A DNA stretch of 64,000 bases from Sipunculus nudus. Lineage: Eukaryota; Annelida; Sipuncula; Golfingiida; Sipunculidae. A program made the position numbers and the translations under genes. Where the stretch lies: NCBI GenBank assembly GCA_026874595.1, contig CM049315.1, forward strand, positions 59,456,889-59,520,888, read 5' to 3'. Positions 44,301 to 59,300 of the stretch are shown here, one piece after another (the first letter of the stretch is position 1; each line of letters opens with the position of its first letter). The notes under the pieces are model-generated. The model searched no databases. It was not told the DNA's origin and saw only the letters and a list, made by a program, of their open reading frames with translations.

Positions 44301-47300
44301 ACATATGTTTCCCAGCAAAACCAGCACATGGTCTCATTTCATGTTTAACACCATGTTATGGCTCTGCTTGTTGGTAAACACAGTCTGTTTACCAAAACAA
44401 GGCTGCGTGACCGGAGGTCCAATTAAGAGGGGCAACACGCGGTGTTTCAGCCAGCAGGAACATGTATTACATTTTTTTGGGGTCAAGTCAGACAGAGCAT
44501 CTCCTGATTGACATGTTTTTTGGCTCAGCGATGCATACGGCCCCACACGCTGTGTTTATGTTTACACCTGTCATCACGCCTAGTCCATTGTTTTTAACAT
44601 TTGTTTACAGGAGAAAGCAAACGGCTTCAGGGGAATATTTTGGCAGGTACAGATTTATTTAAAGGGAAGAAGCTATTTTTCATGTTAGCTCAACATGCTT
44701 TATAGGTGATTGGGCCCCTTTAAAAGTATTAAAATGATACATATAATTTCTACTACTATTAAACAGTTGTGAAGTAAAACATATTTTGAGGAAATATGAT
44801 GTTACTGCTGCATCTGATCAAATATCTGTCTATGACTGATAATGCAACAGGTAGCCTGATATAGGCACACAAGATAGTAGTATAGTCAGACTTACTTTTT
44901 GAGCTTGTCAATGTTGAAGCCAATCAAGTCTGGTATAACTTGGAGTGGTCCTTCCTTCTTATCTTCAGCCTCCATCTATAAATAAAACGCATATACAGTC
45001 AATATCCAAAGATATCAGAGATAACTGCTACAGAAAAAAATATTATTCTGCCATTTAATGGCCTGTTATTGTTCACCGAATCAGTCAAGCTGACCATTAT
45101 AACACCATTACATATCTCTAATCTGTTCTACAGATCAATTCAAACAATTTACAATTTTTTTTTTCAAGTAAATTAAATTCCAGATATTTACCATTTCTCA
45201 CCATGTCTGGAGCAGGTATTTCAGATATTTACTATTTTCCCCATGTGCTATACTCACTATTAAAAGAAATTTACCAATTTATATATTTTAAGCAAACCAG
45301 TTCCAGAATTTACCGTTTTCTAAAATTCATGAAAATCCAAACATTTGCAATTTGTTCAAGTTCTCACGTCAGCATTTCCATATTTCTTGATTTTTGGGTG
45401 ATCATTATAAGACCACTGCCATTTTCTCATGTTTCAAGAACACTATTCAAGATCTTAAAACATATTCTCATGTTTTTAAGCATTACCATTTTCTGCATGT
45501 CACTCTTGTTTTCTTGCTTTTCATCCGTTTTGTCCTTCTGCTCCGCTGCTGCCTCATCTTTCTTGACCTCTGCATCCTTTTGGCTGATGATACCGGCAGA
45601 CACAAGTTTTGAGAATAAGTCGTTCACATCTATCTGTGGGTTAGGTTGTGAACTTTCTTGGGTTGAATGGGGTCCTTGGTCACCTGTCATCAAGTAAAGT
45701 GAAATGTGTATGTGACCAACATGAAGATGTAGTGGGTCAGATGGTCATTGGAACTATATAAATGCACAATTTTCAAGCAAGTAGAATGACACAATAAAGA
45801 GATACTGGTTTAAAACATAAATGCAATGCATTATAAACACACCCTTGATCAGTAACTGTAGCATATAAATTGGTATACATAATAACAAGTCTTATAAAGA
45901 GCAGTCTCCAATCCAAATGGATCACTCAAAGAGCTGTAATTGGCCAAATGTCTTCACAAAAATAAACCCTTTCAAGGCACTTCTGAACTGTTGAATGCTA
46001 GTGGAAGTTCTGGTAACGGACAAGAGTTTATTCCAAAGCTGCAGGGCTCAATCGAAAAAGTCCTGGTGCAAACAAATCATGTTTGGACTTGTGGTACTTA
46101 TAAAAATGTGCTGATGATGATCATAGAGAGCATGGAGCAGTGTGCATGAAAAGGAACTCTAAGAGGTATGATGTAGCCAGACCATACAGACATTTGAATT
46201 TGAGAAGTTTGCATACTGTGGAACTGGGAGCCTATGTAGTGCTGAAGTGCGATGGATTCTCTCTGAAGACACATACCAATGCATGATTCATACTAGCAAG
46301 ATTTTTTGAATGACAAGTTTGCTTTTTATACTTCATAACTTCCTCATTACAAAAGTGATATAAATAAAGTATTTACCTGGCTTAAACCTGGTTTGTCTCA
46401 TTAAACTGGTGATACAATAAAGTATTTACCTGGTGTGAGTCCTGGTTATATTAATTAACAGATGATACAAAAGCTAAGTAATTGCCAATCTCTAGTCTTG
46501 TTTGTCCAAGTGTAGAAACACAAAGGTAGATACCTTGTTTGGATCCTGAGTCTCCATTTGGCATTATCTGGCCGCTGTTATCTTGGTTGGCTATTCCTGG
46601 AGGCATCTGGATGGGTCCTGGTGGCCTGTCTGGCCCAGGCTGCATGTTGTTGACAGGACCACCTTGCATGTGAGGACTACCCCGGCCTTGCATTCTCTCT
46701 GCCGGGTTCATATTTCCCTGAGGATTCATGCTTTGCTGGCCTGACCCCCCTGGCATGTTGGGACCAGGCATGCCCAGACCACCCATGTTTTGAACACCAG
46801 GCATGTTTGGCCTCATGTTTAGTCCACTCGGTGTAAGCAATGGCTGTCTCAGTGCAATACTCAGTGCTGCTCCAAGGTTCACCAGGTCTGCCATACCACC
46901 CGGGAATCCTGGAGGGATACCAAGCTGCTGTCCAAGTCCTGCTGCTACTTGGGCTGCCATTAATTGTTGCTGCAGGACACCTGGTTGTCCAGCAAAGGGA
47001 CCCATAGGTCCAGGCCCTCTCATATCAGGCCCTGATGGTCCTCTGTCAAACTGTGGGCCCTGTCCTGGTTGTGGACCCATACCTGGTCTTGGACCCATAT
47101 CCCCTTGCTGCCTGTTATCAGGCCTGGGTCCTGGTCCAAAACCAGGTCTATCTGGTCTTGGTCCCCTGGCTTGATTCAACTCAGGTCTGTTCGTGCCACG
47201 TGGGCCTGGCCCAGGTCTGTCAGGCATAGGTCCTGGTCCATCTGATCTGTCAGGCATGGGTCCTGGACCTGGTCTGTCAGGCATGGGTCCTGGTCCCAGT

Positions 47301-50300
47301 CTGTCAGGCATAGGTCCTGGACCTGGTCTGTCAGGCATGGTTTCTGGTCCTGACCTTTCTAGCAATGGCCTTGGTCCTCTTGACTGGACAGGCTCACGTA
47401 ACAAAGGTGGTGGCATTGGTGGCCTGGGTACTTCAGAAGTGCTTGCCCGTGGTCCCCGGATTCCCTCTAAATTTAGACCTGAAGAAGTTAATGAGATAAA
47501 GAATGTGAAAGGAAGGGTATCTGGAAAATGTCAATAATATGAGCTTTAATGCAAAACTTGAGAATATTCATGAATCAATGCTAATACTCATAACACTAGC
47601 TAAAAGATAAAAACAGTAATGCTGTATAATAGTGTATCCTTCTTGTCATGTACATAGATTCAGAAGTTTGAACCTACAGACAGTTCCACTTCCACTTCAC
47701 ATGACCACATCTGGCAGCACAGGAGTGAATGGGAGGTACTGTCAGTTACAGTAGTCAACTGGTCACAATGCTCAGTAGAAGTTCACGAGTTGTATAAATA
47801 TATATATTCAATAGTTCTACATAGGGATGACATTAACAGTTGGAGCTAAAATTCAAGCCCAATCATTCATAAAAGGATATTACTGCTATTATCCTAATTT
47901 GATCAATGTAAGGGTAGCACTGTTGTTAACCTGTCCCTATCATTTATTTGAGGATAATTCTGGTGTTAGCCTGTCCACATCATTTAATGTGAGGATAATT
48001 CTGGTGTTCGCCTGTCCCAATCATTTTATGTGAGGATAATTCTGATGTTAGCCTGACCCTATCATTAAATGTGAGGATAATTCTGGTGCTGGCCTGTCCC
48101 TATCATTTTGTGTGAGGATAGTTCTGATGTTAGCCTGACCCTATCATTTAATGTGAGGATAATTCTGGTGCTGGCCTCTCCCAATCATTTAATGTGAGCA
48201 TAATTCTGGTGTTGGCCTGTACCCATTATTGAATGCAAGGACAATTCTGATCAGTGGTGTTTGGCTTACCCTGTTAGTTCTACAAAGGGATAATGTCTAT
48301 CTATCATCTATCTCAAAAAGTTATAAAAGAAGTTATATAGGAATGATATATCAAGCTAGAAATTATTAACCTGTCCCAATAATTTATATATAGGGATTAA
48401 ATTACTGCTGGGACCAATCAATCCTGGTCTAACACTTTTTAAATTAATTTAAAATTCAAAGGAACTTACTAAGTAGGGGCATGATCTTTTTAGATCCAGT
48501 TGACCCTGGCTGGTTAGGTCTTGGTCCAGGTCCACCATGTCTTGGACCGCTGGGCTCCCTCATGTCCTGGTCCCTGTTCTTCCAAAAGTTACGACGGCCT
48601 TCTCGCAGGTCTTCATCACGTGGCCTGTGATTCTCATGTGCAGCGCCACCTGGTGATATTGGTGGCAGGATCTTCACATCAGGTGCAGGGCCATCTAATC
48701 GAATCCTGTGACGCTTGTAACCTAACCGTATTCTTTTTTCCTGCCCATCAAACTTGAGTTCATACCATTTACCATCAATAATAACTTCATGGCCTGGGCC
48801 ACCAAATGCTATAGTGTGTGCCCGAACTCCAAACCTTGCTCTTTGAGGTGCATTCATTGGCACTAACCAGGGTCTGTCATCAATGTATATTTTCTTTGGT
48901 GGTCCATCAAATCTGATGCCATGTTCAACACCATTTATAACAACCACAGGATACTTGCCATTCAGCTTTAGATCACACAGGTTGCCATCTATCAAAATCT
49001 GTTTTGTTGGAGGTTCAAACTGTACATCATGCAACTGGCTTCCAAGTTTCACTCTCCTCTTCTCTCCACCAAATGGACATACAGGTCGGCCGTCAACAAA
49101 CACCTGGTTATGCTTACTGTCAATTCGAATTTTAATTGTCTCTTCACCAAGCCTGATATTTTCAGGTGGAGCATCAATCTGTACTTCATGCAGGTGACTG
49201 TCAATCCATATCTGTGTTGGAGGACCATGGAAAAAGATACGATGTGAGAAGCCAAGCAATGTGATTTCTCGGATTGGTTCACCTATCTTATAGTATGGTA
49301 CATCATCAATCAATATTTCTCCAGTCTGGCCATCAGCCCTCACTAGGTATTGTTTCTTGCCAATAGGGATTTTACGTGGGGGTCGATTGAACATAAGTTC
49401 ATATGAACGTTTATCTATCACGACCTCGTGGGTGGGATCTCGATGCTTCATCTGACCTTGAAGTATGTCCTCTGGTAGCATCCATCTCGGGTCATTCTGA
49501 GGGAGGTATTTTTCTGTCCCATCCTCTTCAATTATCATAGGTGGGATGTTGTTCATTCTTAGTGGCTTGTTATCCCAATTAGGATGTCTTCTCTCAGCTG
49601 TTGGGCTTTGAAATGCTGCATAGGGACCCTCAGTGTCATTCAGCATGAACCGGTCAGGACGACCTGGCCTATCATCATGCATCCTCATTTTGACTTGCTG
49701 AAGCTGATACAGTTTTTCAAGCTGTTTGACTAATTCTCTGTGCTGTTCTGATGAGAGTTTACCTGAGCGAAGCTGCAAGTCAGCCTGTTTCAGCACTTCA
49801 TTTGATTTCTGCATCAAAAGAGGGGTTGAGAAGTTTTGCTCTTCTTGGCTCTGTTGTGACATAAAAGGTGCCCGTTCCCTCAAGGGATGAGCTCGTCTAA
49901 GAGGGTCATTCATAGCAAGGTTTCTTATCGGTGGTGATCTGAGATCAACATCTCCGTGCTGATTTGTAGCACCTGGTGGGACCTCCAGCTGAGGGGTAGA
50001 TGGGGTAGAGAAATTATCTGGGTGATCAGCTTTAAACTTGGCCCACCTTGCATGACCAGGGCTTTTCAATGGGGTGCTGAAACATTCATCCATTGTTTCA
50101 GGAGGATCACTGTCTGCCCTGTTGGGTAGTTTTGGTATTGTTGGTATCTTGCGATAATCCATGTCTTCTTTTCCAAACAAATCCCTGAAACATGGAGGCA
50201 ACAATACCATTAAGTTATTATCTATCCCAGTTTTGTTTAACTCTGAGATGTACTGCTACATATGAAGCATTTATGTTTGTCATAAAATCACTGCATTTAC

Positions 50301-53300
50301 TTTGAACATACTGCCTGTTTATGATGCAAAATTCACTGTGATTATGCTGCTTATATGTATATATTTCTAATTTTTTTGAAAATCAAATAAACTACAAGAT
50401 ATAAAATCAATTCTAATTTTCCCCAAACAACTAATCAATAGATGCTAGCAATCATTTCAAAGTTATAGGACTGTACTTACATGATGTCAGTATTTTCTTT
50501 GGCCTCTTCTGCCTGGTCATCAGTCTTTTGGCGCTTGGCTGGAGGTTCCTCTGTCCTCATGTCTGTATCAAGAGCTGCTGGCTGTCCGTCTTCTAACACA
50601 GTCTTCCTTCCTGTCTTAACACTTTGCTTTTCAGGACTCTTCTCTTTGACTTCATCTTTTTTAGTTTTTACGACCTTCTCTTTCTCTTCTTTCTTGCTCT
50701 CCTTTGACTTATCAATATCTTTGGTCCTGTCAGTATCTTTGGGCCTGTCAGAATCTTTAGGCCTGTCAGTATCTTTGGTTTTCCGGCCCTGCCCTCTGGC
50801 CGCTGAAGCTCTTGTTTCCCTACGATTGTCTGAATCCCTTGTCCTTGCACTCCTCTCTACTGAACTGCGCGTGTTTATGTGTCTATCTCGTCTGTCAGAT
50901 GTTTTACCAGCATCCCTTGAACTCCTGCCTTCATCGTGAACTCTTGATCTGCCTCGTCGAGCAAACTGCTCATTTTTACCTCGGATAGCCTTTCCTCTAG
51001 GTATGCGCCCTGAGGATCGTAATTCTCTGCCATGATCTCTTGGTGACCTTGACCTTGATCTACTACTGTGTTTTGATCTCTTCTCATCATCAGAGGATTC
51101 TCTGTGACTGCTTCTTCTTGGAGGGTGATCACTGTGACTTCTGTCTGTTCTTTCATTGTGGTTTTTATCTTGTTTCCTTGGATCCTCCTTTCCTCTTTTA
51201 CCAATAGGTGATTTACCTTCTTCAGTGTTTTGTTTTGGCTTTGTATTTTTGTCAAGCTTTTGGACCACTAGGTCTGTTTTTATTTCTTTATTCTGCAGGG
51301 GATCCCTTTTGAGGCTATTCTCTGGTTGTTTCACTGGAGCTGTAGTGGAAGGGGGAGCTGCTGGTTGAGCAGCTAGGGCATTCTGCGTAGGGTTAGTCAT
51401 TGCTGCTGCTATGGTTGCTACAGTGGAAACTAAAGCAGCTGGTACACCATGTACAGTTTGTGTAGTTATAACTGGTGCTGAGATTACTGGCTTATCAGAT
51501 GGTTGGGGGCGCCTTGGGTCTCGCTTTACCCTCCGTGGATCCCTTGCACCTGGGGCCTCCGCTGATGTAGGCTGGTTTACAACAGGTGGTGGAGCCTGCT
51601 GCACTCTATTTGGCGGAGTCACAGCTGGAGCTGAACCCATGTGGTTTATTGGTGGCGGTGTCTTAATCTGAAATGAATAAAAGAGAAAATGATTGGTGAG
51701 ATATCTACTAGGGCTGAAAGGTGTACTCGAGTACTTGAGTTTGGACTCAAGTACTTGTGTATGTACATGCATATCTGAATATTACTGCAAATTTATGTGC
51801 AGTCTGTAAGCCTATTTATTAATCATCATAGCCTGGCACAAGGCTCTTAACATATGCTAGTCAAATTAACAGAGGTCTTGTTATGTTATATATCTGTTCC
51901 TTCGTTGGGATTAAATTAAGCCGTCAAGAAGTTAAATTTATGCATAATAACAGATGTCAATTTATCTTTATCTTTGTCATGGTAACCAGTACTTGACTTT
52001 GAGTTGGGTAATGCCTGTCAAGTATTCGAGTCCAAAATTTTGTACCCATTTCAGCCCTAATATCTACTACATGAGGCAGTTTAAATTTATTTAACTTTAT
52101 ATATATAGACACTGTAAAATCAACTATGGTTGCATAAAACAAACTTTGTTGGATACAAGGATCACTTTAAGTATGGCTACAACTGTTAAATGATACTTGG
52201 TTCACTTCCATGTGACTTAATGCAAAAACGTTTTAATTTTTTTTTGTGGAGGTAAGCTGCCTCTAACTTTTAACGCTGGCTTTACAAGTTTCTATGTACA
52301 TCTACAGAATTTCATTCTGGTTTGGACTATGTGGTAGGCCAATATACAGGATTACGAGTACAACACATGCTTGTCCTGGGTGTGTGATCTTCCCCTCTGC
52401 TAAGTCACAAAACTCACAACACCAAGGAACCCCCCAAATTGCACACTAATTTGTGAGTGAAACACGACTTGGTGCACTTACCCTTGGTGGGGAGTCTACT
52501 GTGAAAAATCAGACCACTCCACAGCTGAGACCTAAACTCATTATCTCCTGGCTATGAGTCCTGTGCTCTACCCTTATACCTCTCAAGCCAGTTACTCAAT
52601 GAAAAAGCTTGCTACAATAGTGACATCATACTGACCATTCTGGTTTGCTGTGCCAGCCTCTGTTTTGTCTGTACCAGCTCCAGTTCAAGCTGCTGCTGCT
52701 TAAGATTTAGCAGCTCTTGCTGCTTTGCCATCAGCTGTCTTCTCATCTCTGCCTCCTTCTCCTCAGCCGCTGCTGCTGGTGTAACTTTCTTCACTGGGGC
52801 AGTGTCTGCTGGGGGATCCTCCTGACCAGAAAAAAGCAAGTCTGTGTTACTTATGCACCCACTTCAATTTGAAATTTTATTTATCAAAATAGTTCTGCTT
52901 TCAAAACCACAATCCTACATGGCACAGTATTATCAGCCATTTATCTGTCAGGTAAATTTCAAATATGCTAATCTCCATACCATCCAAACCATCTGAACAA
53001 AATAAATGAATAAATAGAACTGGACTCAAATGATCCCTCCAAACTTGAAGAAACTATTTTTTTTTTTTTTGCAGTTTGGTTGGCCAGGCATTAGAATGTT
53101 GATGGGGAAGAAAAGCATGGGACCAATGAACTACCCCGGCCATGCACCCAAGGTTCCCACTTTAATGTGTACTTTAGAAGAAACTAAAACTTCACATCAA
53201 GGTCAATCATGATCTAGCAAAGAGAGAGCACAGCAACCATGGAAAAATATTCAGTTGACTGTTTTCTGCTTCCCACTGGTGAGGAATATTTTTCAGTTAA

Positions 53301-56300
53301 AACTGTTTTTACATGCAGTCTGAAATACACTTTTGAGGCAAGAAATTATGTTTTCTATCAGAGAATGTTTTACTTAAAAAATTATAAAACAAGTTTTTTA
53401 ATTTATGGATAAATGCAGTGCAACATTATACAGTGTACCACTACACTTTGTATCTGCTCTCAAAATGCAAAGGGATGCACATATATGAAAAACACCTTTC
53501 ACAATATCTGCTTATGGGGGTAAAAATAAACAAGTCCAAGAAACTATCCATTTGTTCAAAGTTCCTCCTAGCAAAGACTGATATAACACACAACCAATAT
53601 AATTTACTGTATCAGAACTATTGTTCCTGAGCAACTTGGAACTGTATTTTTTTTAATGAAAGGAAATCCTGTAAAAAGATGCAATTCAAAACTTCCCCAG
53701 AGAGAGCAGAGTGATCTTCTGACAAAATACATATGTGGAAGTATACTTCAGAATTTACTAATCTTTTCAAATTAATTTTTTAATTACCAATCTTTTCAAA
53801 ACTATTTTTTAATATTTCACCAACAGAAAATAATTTTGGGACATCTATCCCTGGCAGAAACCCTGTATGTAAACATAAAAGTTCAAGTACATTACAAATT
53901 CAAAGTACCAGAAATAAGTTCACTGAGCAATCTCTCAAAATATATATTTTTCTCATTTTAAATAGTATTTAAATGGAGGCTCATTACAGTGACAACTAAT
54001 AAACCAGAAAAAAAGGGGATCCTCAATCGAATCCTATATAGACCTGGGTCTTTAAGGATGTGTCATCAATTGTTCAAGATACACTATATAAGTGAGATCA
54101 TCCATCTGCCACTATTCACCCCCCCCCCCCCTCCTACGCACCCCCCCCCCTTATCCAGCCACCCATAAAAAAACCACTTGAAAGTAAACACCACTAGGAA
54201 AACAAGTTCTGAAACACATTGAATCCAGTCCAACAGAGAAAGCAAAGATATTCTACTGGAGCCAAGCTTAGGTTCCATCATTTCTACATTTTTAAAAACA
54301 AAAATAAGTAGAACTTATACCTAAAACATGATGGATGTCCCAAATTTACAAGATTTACAGAAATAAAAAGAATCAAATACACAAGATTAGAGATAATCTT
54401 TTCCTGCAAAGCAGAACTGGTGCCGTCAGGAAAGATCACTTCATTTATGGCTTAAGCAGCTTAACGCTTGAGCTAATTTAAAATAATTAGGCCATAAAAG
54501 TTTTAATTTTCAACTGGCAGGCAACCATTTTTGACATCTTCCAGCTCTGTGAGCTGATCATGTGGTTTACCTTCTTAAGAAATTTGGGGTTAACATGGAT
54601 GCTAGATACCCCAGGTTCCGGAGGTGATGCAGTCACTGGCCATGCTGGGTCCAGCTGCTGGGTCTTCATGTCCAAGGCGTACAACTTTTTGTTGGGGAAC
54701 AGGTTTGTCCAAGTCTGCCGCAACTTAAACATGGCCTCTCTGGTTTTCTCATCCACCTGTGTTGTACATATCAATGAATACACTTAAAACCACCTGCATC
54801 TTTCCAGGTAAATTGTTTCTGCTTACCTCTCACTCCCTCCAAATGCAACCAACACACAACAGCAGTTTGTTTAGCCAAGGTCTAGATGTATGATTATTAG
54901 ATGTTGTGTGTGAATGTATGCTGTACTGGGGGGGGGGGGGGGGGGGGGGGAGGTTGGAGTCCAGTTTCATTTTACAAATAAACTCAAAATCATAATTTTT
55001 TTAGTGAAATTACCAAATAAATCTATCACATCTGAACTTGAGTGCAGTCAGAAAAATGGGAATAGTCGGTGAGCTTTAGTGCATTAATGCTGATGTAATA
55101 CCGGCAGATCAAAATAACAAAATTAAGAAAATAAAGGGAATAGTTACAAGACCAGTTATCTTATTTAGTATTATAGTATTAGTAGATCTTAAAGATATTT
55201 ATGAAACTTATCACTGTCCATATGAAAAATACTAAAACCTTTTCCCCAGGTTTACCAATCTTTCCCCCAAATGCATCCCCCCCCACAAAAAAAAAAAAAA
55301 AAAAAATCTGATATAATAACGTTATACTGCCAAAGGTTGAGTGCTGATTGATGAAAGTGTCCTACACCTTAAATGAATGTCAAAATAACAGTTGCTCAAC
55401 ACCAAACAACTTGATTTGTGGATTTAACTTGGAGGGCCCCTTTGAAAAAATTTTAAAAATGTGTTTCGCACATTTTTATGATCAGGTAATATTTGTAAAA
55501 GGGTACTTCTAATAGATTTATGCATTTATATATTTATAGGTTTATTTAAACTATTTAATACTAAGTGTATGCACTATTGCAGTAGAATTTAACCGTTGAT
55601 ATTATCAGAACTTTTTAATTAAACAATGCCTTACTTCCCCTATTTAACAAATAAATTTAAATTGTTTCCAAAATATCCTGATTATTTTTCTCACGAAACA
55701 GTAAAGTTTTCCTTCAAATGGCTTCTAAAGCCACTTTCCAGATTTTTTCTTCAGCATTTTTTGTTAGATCTTGATAAGAATTTCTATTCTTTCAGTGGGC
55801 AAGGAAATCTGATAGTTGTGCATCATCCAGCTACAACAGACTATCATACACCACTGTAAGCCATAAAATAAACATTAGGCTTACATGTCAGGTGGTGCAG
55901 AAAGGAGTATTTGTAACCCTGGATCCAAAGGGGGGGGGGGGGAACAAACTCCTTTTAACCCATCAAAACTTTTTTTTTCTGAAAGGAGTGAAAAAAAATC
56001 AGACAAAATTTTGGGGCCTCGACCTTCCCCTTTCTGGATCTTGGGATCATTCTTCCAGTGGCAAGTACTTGTGGGCCCACACTCTTACGTGTTCTGGTCC
56101 ACTTCATTGCAGGACTTAAAACCTGTTCCAACAGGTTTTTTTTGCTGCAAATTTTGCAACCACTTAAATGGGAATTATTTCTCCAACAAGCACTAATAAA
56201 CAAATACCCATTTCTATTTTAAATTGTTGGCACAGCTACAGGTACCAGAGCCTTGTCAAGTCTCAAGTTCTCAAAACCATAATACACTACACTTTTGAGA

Positions 56301-59300
56301 ATTAATTTTATTCTTTAAACGATGAATGTTAGGTTGGAGTAAAATCTGATGATCTGTTCTTTAAAAGGTGCTGGAATAATGAAGGTTTTAGTTCGATCTG
56401 TGTGCAAAGCATTTTCAGCTTCAACGGGATGGCAGGATGGTGCAATCGTGATAAGCTCACCATTGTTCACAAGAAATTAGGCTTACGATGAGCCATCACC
56501 ATTCTGCTGTCATATTTGCTCCACTGGTTCAGCAAATGTACTTAATTATGGTGCATGCAGATTTACAGTGGATTTGAGAGGTTGTACCCAGAAACATCAC
56601 GCTTCCCTAGCAGAATCTCCCCCCCCCCCTTTTTTTTTTCTTGTTGGATTAAGATTGAGGTCACCTATTATAATAAAAGTACCATTTCTGTCTCACCTCT
56701 TGTCTTACGAGATCATGGTGAGAGAGCACCAGTCATTGTTCCCCATGGACTACAAATTCAAGGATCAACAGAATTCTCATTAATTTTAACTTAGGTCTCG
56801 TTTTATTTTGGAATTATATGGGACGCACTTAATGGTTTAGAGTTGTGATAGGAAACAACTTGGTCTTGGAAAAAGATACACTCCTCACAGAGCAGCCTCA
56901 TTGCATTCCATATCCATTTCATTAAACCTGCACTGCTTGCATGGGGAGGATTTGCTGTAGACTGGCACCAGGGGCGCAGTGTATTACTGGCAACATGCCA
57001 TGCTTCTACACTTCATTATCCTGGAATGCCTTGAATTCCAACAGTAGAAGAATCTTGGCCCTGTTCCAGCACCTGGTTGTGGTCCAGTGGCAGATCTTTG
57101 GAGCCAAAACCTTTTTTGGGTGTTTCAAACCAAATTTTGCGACCATGACCCCCTCCTTCCCAGACTAGACCTTTTAGGTTTCTTTCAGTCTTCCTGAGCA
57201 TGACCCTCCCCTTTCCAAATCCTGGATCTGCCCCTGTGGTCAATGCTGAATGCTCCCCAGTAAAAAAAGGCGACAAACGAAATGGATTTGTGGAAGGAAC
57301 GTAATGACCAAGGAGTGAGGAATGTAGGAAAAAGGCAAGTTTCATGATTCATTTCAGTCTTAAAAGTTCAACCTTGCAGAATTACAGGGCTTTTACATGT
57401 GTTCACAAGCACAAAATTTTTGGGGGGGGGGGGGGGGAATCCAAGATATTCACAGAAACAAAGTTAAGAGCTAAAATGCAGACCATCTCTGCCATTAACA
57501 AATCCACCTTAAAAAAAAGGTTTGTATTAAATAGGGTTTTAAAAATTTAAAAGTTGGGCAAACTGCTGTACCTGAAGCCCTTTCAGGGTTTAGAGCTGTA
57601 TGGCAAACAACTCAAAATTATTTTGACAAGTTAGTTGTGGTATGGAGACTTTATCTTAGCAATTTGACAGGTTTGTATTAAACAGTGGGTCGGTGGGTTG
57701 GAGGGGGCAGTTTTGGTTGTAACAGAACTTGCATCAGTAAAAATATTTTTGGAAATTAATTTTAGACCCTGATTGAATTTCAGAGCATTGCTAAAAATAA
57801 ATGTGCATTTTCAGAATGACATGCAACATCATTAGGATCCTACCAAAAAGTACAGGTCATAGACACATCATATAAATGCAACTTATGTCCTTTTTCTCAA
57901 CATCGAAAAAAATGCCCCCCCCCCCCAAAGAAAAGTGACCCCAGGGTAATGACACTCAGCTGACCAATTTTGTTCAATTACAAAAAGTGATCTTTTTTTA
58001 ACAGAAGGTGCAATGTTGTCCGAATTTGGGCGCACTGGGCAGAGATCAGTAAACACCCCCCCCCCCTCCCCCACAAGCTCTATAAAACTGAAATTTTAAA
58101 CATGCATAGCCCTTTCTTAAGCATACAGTCATGGAGGTATTGCAGCTTTCACATGAAGTTTTACTCAAAACGGTGAGCAAACTTTTACATGCTGAAAGAT
58201 ATAGTGTTAAAGAGGTACACAATTATCAATTCTCTGTTGCAATGCAACATATTTCTTCAGCATCTTTACAAAACTTTCAATATGCTGGAAATCCATGTTT
58301 TGGCCCCAAGGAACCCCTAGATATATATTGGTCAGTGTAGCCTGATTTTCCTTTCTTTCTTAAAAGATTTACTAGGACCTGTTCAATGGTCGAGTCAGTT
58401 CTTTCTAGGTTTAAACTGGTCGTTTTGAGCCCTGGTAAGAGACCTCCAGATGACCATACAGACAATGGACAAAGACTGGACAGCTCGGCAGCACCACAAT
58501 ATATTCAAAATCAGAAAATAAATCCATTGGTGAACACTTTCATAATAATATTTATTGCCACATAAAGAAAATGCACTCATCTCTCTCACAGCTCTGCAAA
58601 TGCTCTCAACAATTAATCCTTGTTTCAAACAAGTACAGAAGTGTGTGTGGGAGGGTGAGTGGGTTGGGGGTGGTTTAGGTCAGGAGCCACTTCCCTTTTT
58701 CAGCGGACCAGCAAAGTTTCAGTCCGAGTTGGACATTCCTTTTCCAAAATCTAGATCTGTCCCTGAAGTAAATGTTGTCCGAAAATTCTAACGAGTGACA
58801 CAGACAAATCTAGTAAACTGAGGTTACACATTTTGAATGTAGAAGGGCTGAAGGGGATATTATTGCCATTCAAGTGCATTTGCTTTCTGGAGCAGGATGC
58901 TTGGGGAACTTTATTCAAAGAAGTATAACAATTAAGAATTTGTTTTAAACTGAAGTTGGGTCCTAAATCTTAATGCATGGCAGTCTCTGTAGGTCACGCA
59001 AGCATGAAGAGCAATGGCCCTTGGGTTGAGACTGGTTCATTTGACATGTGGACACAGCAAGCAAACAAGTTTTACAGATGGCCTGTGATCTACAGCTAAT
59101 TCAGTATTTCACAGATTGCAAAGCTTGTTTCTGTGATAAACGATCAAAAAAATTAATATCAACAGCTGAAGGCTTATAATTATTTTTACATGGTTGTGGC
59201 AAGCACAGTTAGGCGGCAGCTCCCATGTCAGTATTAATTAGATCCCTCCCCCCCCCCCCCCCCACCAAACGAGTTTTGCAGAAGCTGAAGTCCCAAGTTT

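Noticed and set aside
46803-47537. + strand frames of 64-123 codons rich in Gly/Pro
   Set aside because: Antisense shadows of the GP-rich PCF11 exon.
52385-52593. A functional tRNA gene
   Set aside because: The tRNA-like head has a decayed B box and cannot close a proper cloverleaf; it continues into a SINE body.
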